Assembly (NCBI GenBank): GCA_046594105.1
Contig: JBKJQB010000061.1
Coordinates: 1-27,043 of the forward strand
Origin: JBDSGC01 sp046594105
GTDB taxonomy: Bacteria > Acidobacteriota > Thermoanaerobaculia > Gp7-AA8
DNA: 27,043 nucleotides
Direction of reading: 5' to 3'
Shown here: positions 1 through 6,912 of the stretch, piece after piece
How the letters are laid out: the number at the start of each line of letters is the position of its first letter
Position numbering within the stretch: the first letter of the stretch is position 1
Position numbers and translations under genes: made by a program
Notes under the pieces: generated by a model
The model's database searches: none
Seen by the model: only the letters and a program-made list of their open reading frames with translations
Told to the model about the DNA's origin: nothing

Positions 1-52
1 TTTACGGCCAGCGATCGCCCTCGCGAACGATCGACGCGGTCACCCAGTCATA

Positions 53-130
53 GGCCGGCACGGCCGGCGGCGCTGGTTGCCCAAGGCTCCGCCAAGATCA
101 CGCTCCATACGTTCGCCGCGCAGCCTCCTA
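53..130 (-). repeat. Dispersed intergenic repeat, copy 1
   Basis: The reverse complement of this 78-base stretch matches 10243-10321 over its whole length with only about ten differences, mostly in one block near the 5' third. Both copies start with TAGGAG and TGCGCGGC, share GGCGGAGCCTTGGGC, and end in GCCGGC-CGT-GCCGGC, which can fold into a 6-bp hairpin with a 3-base loop. Both copies are outside recognisable genes. It looks like a small non-autonomous or REP-like element; no transposase is present. Confidence 0.7.
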
Positions 131-216
131 GTGCGGTCCCCGCCTATGGACTCCGGATCGTGTCGTTGAGATCCGGCGCGCGCCGCTCGCCAGTACCTTC
201 GGACGAGCTCGGCGAA

Positions 217-246
217 TTGCGGGAAGAGCGGGCTCAACGATAGAAT
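217..246 (+). promoter_or_regulatory. Sigma70-type promoter of the TPR gene
   Basis: TTGCGG (217-222) and TAGAAT (241-246) are separated by 18 bases. Transcription would start near 252-254, leaving a very short leader that contains AGGAGG (258-263) seven bases before the ATG at 270. The -10 box differs from the consensus at one base and the -35 at two. Position, strand and spacing all fit the downstream gene. Confidence 0.6.
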
Positions 247-269
247 CGACGGCCTACAGGAGGCCGGTA

Positions 270-1940
270 ATGAGATTTCCTCTCGCTTGTGCCCTTGCCC
301 TGGTCGTTGTCAGCGCCGGGGCGCAGACCACCACCCACCAGCACTATCAAAAGTCGGCGGAGACGGACAAGCCGGCGCCCACCGGCGAGCTGGCTCCGCG
401 GCTTCAGAACCTTGGTTCGTACACCTTTCCCGTTTCCACGAAGTCGAAGAAGTCTCAGCTCTTCATCAATCAGGGCATCGATCTGACCTACGGCTTCAAC
501 CATGCGGAGGCCAGCCGTTCCTTCCGGGAGGCGGCGCGGCTGGATCCTGACTGCGCCATGGCGTACTGGGGCCAGGCTCTCGTTCTGGGACCCAACATCA
601 ACGTACCGATGTCGCCGGACGACGAGCCGAAAGCCTATGAGCTTGCCCGGAAGGCCGTTTCCATGAAGGCCGGAGCCACCCCGCGCGAGCGGGCGTACAT
701 CGATGCAGTGGCTCAGCGCTATTCGGGCAGGAAGGAGGACCGCGTCGCACGGGACCAGGCCTACGCCAAGGCCATGCAGGAAGTGGTGCGACGGTTCCCC
801 GGTGATCTCGACGCGGCGACCATGTATGCGGAGGCTCTGATGGATCTCCGCCCCTGGAACTACTGGGCGCGCGATGGGCGACCGTACGCGGAGACCAACA
901 TCATCGTGTCCACATTGGAAATGGTCATGGCAAAGAAGCCGAACCATCCGGGCGCGAACCATCTCTACATCCACGCCATGGAGGCGACGAACACCCCGGA
1001 GAAAGCGGAGGCCGCGGCTGACCGGCTCCTCAAATTGATGCCGGGGGCCGGCCATATGGTTCACATGCCGTCGCACATTTACCAGCGGGTGGGTCGTTAC
1101 GCCGACGCCGCGGCCTCCAACGAGGCGGGCGTCGCCGCGGACGAGGACTACATCGCGCAGTGCCGCGCGCAGGGGCTCTATCCGATCGCCTACTACCCGC
1201 ACAACATCCACTTTCTCTGGTTCGCCGCTACCGCCGAGGGACGCAGTCAGGTGGCCATCGATGCGGCGCGCAAGCTGGCCTCCAAGGTCTCCGACGAGCT
1301 ACTCGACAAGCTGCCCCTCCTGGCCGGCTTCCGGGTGGTGCCGTGGTACGCGCTGACCCGCTTCGGGAAATGGGACGCCATGATGGCCGAGCCGGCTCCA
1401 CCGGCGCGCTTCCTCTATCTGAATGGCACCTGGCACTACGCGCGCGGACAGGCCCTGGTGGCCAAGGGGCAACTCGACGAAGCGGAGAAAGAGTTGGCCG
1501 AGGTGCGGCGGATCGCCGCCGACCCGTCGTTGAACTACACGCTGTTCGCGACCAACACGGCGGGCTCGATCCTGGCCTCGGCACCCGAAATACTCGCCGG
1601 AGAGATCGCCGCGAAGCGAAAGGACTACGACGCCGCGATCGCTCATCTCGACCGCGCGGTGCGTCTGGAGAGTGCCCTCAACTACACCGAGCCCTTCGAG
1701 TGGCATTACCCGCCGCGGCAGGCCCTCGGCGCGGTGCTTCTGGAAGCGGGGCGGGCGAAGGAGGCGGAGATGGTTTACTGGGATGACCTCAGCCACAACC
1801 GTGAAAATGGCTGGTCGCTCTTCGGCCTGGGCCAGGCGCTGCGCGCCGAGGGCCGCAACGATGAAGCAGCGGCGATCGAGGCGCGATTCCAGAAGGCCTG
1901 GGCCCGCGCGGATGTGAAGCTGACCGCGTCGCGGTTCTGA
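270..1940 (+). CDS. Exported tetratricopeptide-repeat protein
   Basis: This is a 556-residue protein with an N-terminal signal peptide (hydrophobic stretch at residues 4-18, AGAQ cleavage-like site) and helical TPR-like repeats over most of its length, clearest at 70-104, 274-300, 388-416 and 450-540. The start is fixed by AGGAGG seven bases upstream. Three segments carry conserved-looking histidines: HLYIH (231-235), HMVHMPSH (262-269) and HNIH (311-314). Similar TPR proteins are common in environmental bacteria, but I know of no assigned function. The reading frame overlaps the next ORF by one base (TGATG), although the better start of that gene lies 15 bases on. The two are probably co-transcribed. 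TPR folds usually bind proteins; a metal site built from the histidines is only a guess. Confidence 0.9.
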   Translation: MRFPLACALALVVVSAGAQTTTHQHYQKSAETDKPAPTGELAPRLQNLGSYTFPVSTKSKKSQLFINQGIDLTYGFNHAEASRSFREAARLDPDCAMAYWGQALVLGPNINVPMSPDDEPKAYELARKAVSMKAGATPRERAYIDAVAQRYSGRKEDRVARDQAYAKAMQEVVRRFPGDLDAATMYAEALMDLRPWNYWARDGRPYAETNIIVSTLEMVMAKKPNHPGANHLYIHAMEATNTPEKAEAAADRLLKLMPGAGHMVHMPSHIYQRVGRYADAAASNEAGVAADEDYIAQCRAQGLYPIAYYPHNIHFLWFAATAEGRSQVAIDAARKLASKVSDELLDKLPLLAGFRVVPWYALTRFGKWDAMMAEPAPPARFLYLNGTWHYARGQALVAKGQLDEAEKELAEVRRIAADPSLNYTLFATNTAGSILASAPEILAGEIAAKRKDYDAAIAHLDRAVRLESALNYTEPFEWHYPPRQALGAVLLEAGRAKEAEMVYWDDLSHNRENGWSLFGLGQALRAEGRNDEAAAIEARFQKAWARADVKLTASRF

Positions 1941-1954
1941 TGGAGGCAAACCGG

Positions 1955-2386
1955 ATGAAGCGCTACGGACAGCTCGCGATTGTCGTGGTGTGCGCACTGG
2001 CCAGCGCGGCACCGCGCTGGATGCCCGACAAGAAAGAGCAGTCGCGGGTCCGCATCTGCATCTACCACGTCGCTGCCGGCAAGCATCTCGAGTTCCTCAA
2101 ATGGATGGCCGCCCAGGACGAGATTGCGAAGGAGGCAGGCAACCCCACCGTGCAACTCTACGCACACCTCGACGGCGACAGCTGGGACTACCTCGGCATC
2201 GGCCCGGCCACGACCCCCGAGCAGGACCGCAAGGCGGACGAGGTGGCCACGAAGAAAGGGATCAAGACCGGTTTCCCGGCCGCCCTGAAGTTCCGTCAGC
2301 TCCTGACCTCACACACCGATACGTTCGCCGCGGGACCGCTCAGCGCCGCAGAGCTGGTGGCGCTCGCGGGCAAGGACTGGCAATGA
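1955..2386 (+). CDS. Small exported protein, possible dimeric alpha/beta-barrel fold
   Basis: This 143-residue protein begins MKRYGQLAIVVVCALASAAP, a plausible signal peptide. I chose the ATG at 1955 because GGAGG (1943-1947) lies eight bases before it and because the signal peptide then starts at its N-terminus. An earlier in-frame ATG at 1940 overlaps the TPR gene's stop codon and would add five residues. The mature part has the pattern RICIYHVAAGKHLEFLKWMA, then QLYAHLDGDSWDYLGIG, that is a strand, a helix and a second strand, which resembles ferredoxin-like dimeric alpha/beta-barrel proteins; this is an impression from the pattern only. It follows the TPR gene directly and shares its promoter, so the two products may work together in the periplasm. 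No specific family is recognised. Confidence 0.82.
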   Translation: MKRYGQLAIVVVCALASAAPRWMPDKKEQSRVRICIYHVAAGKHLEFLKWMAAQDEIAKEAGNPTVQLYAHLDGDSWDYLGIGPATTPEQDRKADEVATKKGIKTGFPAALKFRQLLTSHTDTFAAGPLSAAELVALAGKDWQ

Positions 2387-2390
2387 ACCA

Positions 2391-2424
2391 CCGGCGGCCT
2401 CTCCGTTCCTGACGAGAGGCCGGT
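2391..2424 (+). terminator. Hairpin downstream of the exported-protein pair
   Basis: GGCCTCTC (2396-2403) pairs with GAGAGGCC (2414-2421) across a ten-base loop, and flanking CCGG bases extend the stem. It begins five bases after the stop codon of the preceding gene. No T-run follows, so it may act as a weak or Rho-assisted terminator or as a 3'-end stabiliser. Confidence 0.5.
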
Positions 2425-2455
2425 CCTCGAGCGCAGGTTCCAAAGCGCGAGTACC

Positions 2456-2482
2456 GGCCACAGACCCACTCCTGTCTGTGCC
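2456..2482. repeat. Short palindromic repeat, copy 1
   Basis: GGC-C-ACAGAC and GTCTGT-GCC form a 9-bp stem with one bulged base and an eight-base loop. It shares the 14 bases ACTCCTGTCTGTGC and the arm CACAGA with a second palindrome at 10196-10217. It lies between two convergent genes, where it could serve as a bidirectional terminator. Confidence 0.6.
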
Positions 2483-2499
2483 ACATCCGATTCGGGCCG

Positions 2500-3009
2500 C
2501 TACCGGAACAAGGACACCCGCTCGACTGAGTCGACAGTACAGCCGGCGATCCACACGCCGAAGGTGTCTACCGCCGGAGCGGCGGATCGTCGCACGGACT
2601 CTCCCAGCAAGGCGCGATTGTCGATGAGGTTGTCGACCGTCTGCTGCGCCGCTTCCCTGCTGAGAGCGGAAACGACGATGCTTTTCAGACTGTCGGCGAT
2701 GTCCCCGCCGCTCGCGTATCTCACGCGCACTGGATCGAGGAGCTGGCACTCCACCGAAACGGCGATCTGGACATCCTGTTCATCTTTCGTGCGAAACGCC
2801 TGGGCAATCGTCAACGTCGACTTGGCCATGGAGTACCGCCGCGAAATCGAGTCGACGAACGGCACGATCACGTTCATTCCCGGATGCAACACGCGCTTGA
2901 ACATGCCCATCCGTTCCACGATAAACACGTTGCCCGGCGGAACGATGACCATGGCTTTCCAAAGCATCGCAGCAACGAGGACCAGGGCCACCAGGTTCAT
3001 CCACCACAT
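2500..3009 (-). CDS. Short SPFH-domain (stomatin/prohibitin-like) membrane protein
   Basis: This 169-residue protein has one N-terminal membrane segment (about residues 4-24) followed by an SPFH domain. The recognisable stretches are VPPGNVFIVERMGMFKRVLHPG, VPFVDSISRRYSMAK (compare QmcA and stomatins), the strand pair DEQDVQIAVSVECQLLDP, and VDTFGVWIAGCTVDSVE at the end. AAGGAGG lies just upstream of the ATG. Typical QmcA or HflK-like proteins continue for another 100 or more residues as a coiled coil; this one stops directly after the SPFH core. The family forms ring-shaped membrane assemblies that organise proteases or membrane domains. No NfeD or FtsH partner gene lies beside it, so the role is unassigned. 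Confidence 0.85.
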   Translation of the reverse strand: MWWMNLVALVLVAAMLWKAMVIVPPGNVFIVERMGMFKRVLHPGMNVIVPFVDSISRRYSMAKSTLTIAQAFRTKDEQDVQIAVSVECQLLDPVRVRYASGGDIADSLKSIVVSALSREAAQQTVDNLIDNRALLGESVRRSAAPAVDTFGVWIAGCTVDSVERVSLFR

Positions 3010-3236
3010 CAGTCCTCCTTACGAGCCGAGTGGCGCCATGGTGCGCCTCGTTTTCCAAGCGTGAGTAGCGAGTGGATCACGAGTGTTCCCCACGGGACCA
3101 GACGGCGAACCCTGGGTACCGGAAAACGCGCACCCTTTGCGCTGTGGTCACACTGAAACATCAACTGGCGGGATTGTCTCCCGTCCCCAAAGCCGATGTT
3201 CCCGATGGGACCGAACTTACCGGGTGAAGACGCTGA

Positions 3237-6200
3237 CTACTGCAAGGCGCTGCGCAGCTCCTGAATGTGAGTCGCTTTGATGACCGTGACCGCGGGAGTC
3301 ACGGTCGGATCGCTATACGACATCGGCGCCAAGGCGATCGCTGCGCGAACGCGATCGACGGCACCCCTGATCTCCGTGATGTCCACTACTTTCACGAGCC
3401 CTCCGACCACGATCGAGTTCGTGTACGACGCAGCCGACCAGCCGAACAAGGCTCTAGCCGAATTCACAACCTGTCGCAGATCGGTGAAGTGAGCGGCGCG
3501 CACGATCGTCCCGCCCGCCAGCGATGGATTGAAGTATGCGAAAGGCACCGCGAGATCGATGTTGCTCGAGGCGAGCAGAGTGGACGAGGCCATGGCGTCC
3601 ACGCGATAGAGGTAGGCACCCGTGCTGACCGTGTCGTTGAAAGCCAGACTGGATGTGGTGACCACAGGCGCGAACGACAGCCCGCTTTGACTGCGCATGA
3701 CCGTGTACGTCGCACCGGGGACAGAGGTCCACGCTAATGAGACCTGCGTGCTGCTGCTCGCCGTGGCCGCGAGCAAAGGAGGCGTGACTCCTGAGGCGGC
3801 CTGATTGACGACGACACTCCTTCCGGCCACGGTCACCGTGATGCTGCGGCCGGCGCTGGTCGTGTTCTGCTGCACCTGATAGGTCACCGTGCCGTTGCCG
3901 GTCCCGCTCGATCCGGCAGTGATCGATACGAAGCCGCCTGGAACGGACGCGGTCCAGGGGCAGCCGGTTCCCGCGGACACCTGGATCGAGCCCGAGGCTG
4001 CGCCCGAAGAGAACGCCGCCGAAAGAGGGCTGACCTCGAAGGTACAACCGATGAAGGTGAACGAGGCGGGGAGAACCGCCGACTGGCCGTCTGGATTGAT
4101 CGCCACGACATCGACAGCACCAGCCGCGTGGGCGGGGGCGGTCACCTGAATCGACGTCGAGGTCGAGCCGCCGAGGTTGACGACAGCGTCCGATCCGCCG
4201 AGCAGGACGCGGAGGCCGCTGGCAGCGACGAAGTTCGTTCCGGTGAGCGTTACGACCGTGCCACCAGAAGCTGTGCCGCTCGAGGGGGAGACCTGCGCGA
4301 GCGTCGGACCAGCGCCCTGCGGCAGAATGAAGATGCCCGCGTTGGTTGCGGCGACGAGGGTGCGCGATGCCGTCATGGTCATGGCGGTGATCTGCAGCGA
4401 GGCGCTGGGATAGGTGCCTCCCGGTCCGGCGGCCCAGGTGGTCGCGCCGTTGGTGGAGAAGAAGTAGCCGTCCGCTCCGCCAGCGAACACAATGTTGGGG
4501 TTCGTTGGATCGAGGAAGAGACTGGAAAGATTCGGCAGGAGCGTGGGCAGTCCGCTGTTCATCTGCGTCCACGAGGTGCCGCCGTTCGTGCTCTTGTAAA
4601 CGCCGACCGGACTGGACGACACATCAACTCCACAGGTGTAAACCGTGTTCGCCGGTCCGACCGCCAGGCCATAGAAGCGGCCAAACCGCGGACTGATGTC
4701 GCTCCAGGTGGCGGCGCCGTCCACGGTCTTGGCGACGGGGACACCGCTGCCTGACGCGTACACCACGTTCGCTGTTGCGGCATCGGCCGCGAGCCCATAG
4801 GCCCGGATATCGGAGCCGCCGCTGAACGTACCGGCCTGTGTCCACGTCGCGCCACCGTCGATGGACTTGAGGACAAAGCTTTTGGGGGTGGAATTGGTCG
4901 TATTGAAGTCACCGGCGTACCAGATGCTGGCATTCAACGGGTCGTTCATGAGCGACTTGTGCGTCGAGCCGACGAGGCGTGTTGGGGTCGAAACGGCAAC
5001 CTGCAACCAGGACGCGCCGCTGGTGGTGCTGCGAAAGATCCTCTCGTCCTTGCTGAGCGCGATCACCGTGGATCCGTTGGCGCCGACAGCTTGAATGTCG
5101 ACCCCGTTCAGGAGACCGGGCATCGGGCTCCAGGTTCGCGCGCTATCAATGCTATTCCACACTCCCTCGGAGCTCGCCGCGTACAGAATCGATGCGTTTG
5201 CGCGATCGGCCTTGACGTCGAAGAAACTGTAGTGCTGAGTGTCGTAGGCGCGGGACCAGGCTGTTCCGACAACGGCGGATGCCTGGCGTGAGCTGGGGCC
5301 TTCGATCCCCCCCTCGACCGCCGTCACCACGAAGAAGTAGCTCCCGTTCGCGAGCGCGGGGATGGTGTAAGGGCTGGTCACGTTGGTAAATCGCTGACCG
5401 CCGGTGAGCGACGCGTAGTTGTCTTTGGTCACCCCGGAGACCTGGGCCATGTAGAGGTTGTGCGCCGAGGCGCCGAGGATCCGTTCCCAGGCGACGGTGA
5501 CCTGGCCCGGTGCGGCGGAGGCGATGATGACGAGCGGTGGCGATGTGGCGACAGGCGCAGCGGCCGCATAGCGAAAGACGTCGAGGTTCGTCTGCCCCGT
5601 GGCCGTACCGAGCCACGTGAGGTATCCATCAGCAAGAAACGCCTTGTTGAATGTCGTGGATGGGGTGAGCGGCACCGCGGTAATGCCGTTGGAATCGGCG
5701 AAACGCAACGTGCCTGTACCGACCCATGACAGTTGCCCTCGGTCCAGCTGGAACGGGTAAAAGGTCGTCGCCCCATCGGCGGGCTTGTTCGTGGAGTCGG
5801 TCATCGGCACCTGGCCGTTCAGGACGATCTGTCGCGAGTTGCCTGCCGTTGTCTGCCAGGTCCACGCAAGGTGCCGGCCGTCGGTGAAAATGCCTCCGGA
5901 GTTCGTGCCGACGCTCCGCGAGGTCAGCGCGTAGTTCGTGAGTTGAACGGGCGCCGGCGATACGGCTGTTGTGTCATAGACAAACACCTGCCCGATCCCG
6001 CCGACCTGCTTCGAGTACACGATCTTGCCATTCGTAATCTCCGGCCCTGTCAGCGTGGCGTCCGTTTCGATGGTCGTCACGTAACTGCCGTCGGCAGAGG
6101 TGGCCCTGCCGTCGTAGTAATACAAGCGCATCGGATTCGTGCTGTCGTCATAAAGCCAGACAGCTTTGCACTGACTCGTGGCCAGCTTGTTGACTCGACC

Positions 6201-6722
6201 GGGAGCCGCCGTGGCTGCACCACCGATCAGTACCGCCGCGCCGGTGGTGGCGTTGACCTTGTAGACAAACGATACCTGCTGGGCGTTCGCGTTGGGGGCA
6301 TTGAGAGCCATGAAGACGCAGCCGTCGGCCACCGCTACAGACTCCAGGTTCATGGTAACCGCCGCATTGATCGGGTTTGTCGGAAACACTTTAATGGTCG
6401 TGCCGCCGTCCGCATTCACGTACGTATCGCCATCGGCGCCAGTGCGCCAGGCGGCGATCACACGCCCCGGGGTCGAGTCGTTTCCAAGAGTGAACGTCGG
6501 GTCGTTGACCGTGATGGTCGCCTGCAGACGAACACTGGTCGATCCGTTGAACAGCCACACACCGGTGGCGTCGTACCAGAGGATCTGCCCCTGGCTGATG
6601 ACCGTTTTTCGATCACCCCACTTCTCGTCTCCGGGCGTGGCGGTGATCTGCTGCGCCTGAGACGTGGCGGCGCAGAGAGAGAGACAGACGGCGATGTAGC
6701 TGAGAAAGCCGGAACGGGTCAC
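3237..6722 (-). CDS. Large secreted multidomain protein (propeller, FN3, Asp-box, IPT/TIG, BACON)
   Basis: This 1161-residue protein starts with GTG, preceded by GGAGGT at a good distance, and has a signal peptide (residues 1-24, cut near SQAQQ). Residues 25-390 contain repeated beta-rich blocks such as GGIFTDGRHLAWTW, typical of a propeller. FN3-like domains lie at about 393-487 and 981-1060. Six Asp-box motifs (S-x-x-x-x-x-x-W, e.g. SIDGGATW 620-627, STNGGTSW 711-718) span 524-763 and suggest a second propeller of the sialidase/sortilin type. An IPT/TIG domain follows at 806-890 and a BACON-like domain (CPWTASV at 921) at 893-974. Residues 1062-1161 hold three copies of a unit of about 36 residues, the last one cut short. 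BACON and IPT domains often bind carbohydrate or mediate contacts; enzyme activity cannot be inferred from Asp-boxes alone. It probably acts at or outside the cell surface. Confidence 0.9.
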   Translation of the reverse strand: MTRSGFLSYIAVCLSLCAATSQAQQITATPGDEKWGDRKTVISQGQILWYDATGVWLFNGSTSVRLQATITVNDPTFTLGNDSTPGRVIAAWRTGADGDTYVNADGGTTIKVFPTNPINAAVTMNLESVAVADGCVFMALNAPNANAQQVSFVYKVNATTGAAVLIGGAATAAPGRVNKLATSQCKAVWLYDDSTNPMRLYYYDGRATSADGSYVTTIETDATLTGPEITNGKIVYSKQVGGIGQVFVYDTTAVSPAPVQLTNYALTSRSVGTNSGGIFTDGRHLAWTWQTTAGNSRQIVLNGQVPMTDSTNKPADGATTFYPFQLDRGQLSWVGTGTLRFADSNGITAVPLTPSTTFNKAFLADGYLTWLGTATGQTNLDVFRYAAAAPVATSPPLVIIASAAPGQVTVAWERILGASAHNLYMAQVSGVTKDNYASLTGGQRFTNVTSPYTIPALANGSYFFVVTAVEGGIEGPSSRQASAVVGTAWSRAYDTQHYSFFDVKADRANASILYAASSEGVWNSIDSARTWSPMPGLLNGVDIQAVGANGSTVIALSKDERIFRSTTSGASWLQVAVSTPTRLVGSTHKSLMNDPLNASIWYAGDFNTTNSTPKSFVLKSIDGGATWTQAGTFSGGSDIRAYGLAADAATANVVYASGSGVPVAKTVDGAATWSDISPRFGRFYGLAVGPANTVYTCGVDVSSSPVGVYKSTNGGTSWTQMNSGLPTLLPNLSSLFLDPTNPNIVFAGGADGYFFSTNGATTWAAGPGGTYPSASLQITAMTMTASRTLVAATNAGIFILPQGAGPTLAQVSPSSGTASGGTVVTLTGTNFVAASGLRVLLGGSDAVVNLGGSTSTSIQVTAPAHAAGAVDVVAINPDGQSAVLPASFTFIGCTFEVSPLSAAFSSGAASGSIQVSAGTGCPWTASVPGGFVSITAGSSGTGNGTVTYQVQQNTTSAGRSITVTVAGRSVVVNQAASGVTPPLLAATASSSTQVSLAWTSVPGATYTVMRSQSGLSFAPVVTTSSLAFNDTVSTGAYLYRVDAMASSTLLASSNIDLAVPFAYFNPSLAGGTIVRAAHFTDLRQVVNSARALFGWSAASYTNSIVVGGLVKVVDITEIRGAVDRVRAAIALAPMSYSDPTVTPAVTVIKATHIQELRSALQ

Positions 6723-6738
6723 CTGCGCACCTCCGTAT

Positions 6739-6780
6739 TGATGGGGTAAGTATTGAAGATACTCCTGATGGGGTCTTCAA
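6739..6780. promoter_or_regulatory. Operator-like repeats upstream of the secreted-protein gene
   Basis: A direct repeat TGATGGGGT occurs at 6739-6747 and 6766-6774, and an inverted repeat TTGAAGA (6753-6759) / TCTTCAA (6774-6780) overlaps it. The cluster sits 17-58 bases upstream of the GTG start at 6722, just before the ribosome binding site. That position suits a regulator binding site or a leader hairpin. No clear -35/-10 pair could be read here. Confidence 0.35.
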
Positions 6781-6912
6781 AGTGTCCTCGAGCCTTTCAC
6801 TCTTCTGATTCTTTTCGCGACACCATAAATGCTGGGTCCGATGGGGATCGGGGCGACGAAGAGGATCATTGCCTTGCGGAGGTCGTTGTTCGGACTCCGC
6901 AGGAATCCCTCG

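Larger units (their letters stand above)
1..269. other. Leader region without a confident gene
   Basis: No convincing gene is visible. The stretch holds one copy of a dispersed repeat (53-130) and the promoter and ribosome binding site of the TPR gene that starts at 270. On the minus strand a short open frame ends with TAA at 2-4; its last 19 codons, after a possible GTG at 59-61, read like a protein C-terminus (AYDWVTASIVREGDRWP). It has no start signal and could be a gene remnant next to the repeat. A plus-strand frame is open from 1 to 243 but its composition looks like a non-coding shadow. Confidence 0.5.

Noticed and set aside
234..1211. Minus-strand ORF (325 codons) opposite the TPR gene
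   Set aside because: The plus strand has promoter, AGGAGG, signal peptide and TPR pattern; the minus frame has none of these.
3169..3183. Short hairpin (CGGGA/TCCCG) downstream of the secreted-protein gene
   Set aside because: A stem of five base pairs without a T-run, 54 bases from the stop codon, is expected by chance in GC-rich DNA.
5733..6749. Long plus-strand ORF (338 codons) opposite the secreted-protein gene
   Set aside because: It is an antisense shadow: Arg/Val/Gly/His-rich composition, no domain, no ribosome binding site, and it mirrors a gene with clear domains.
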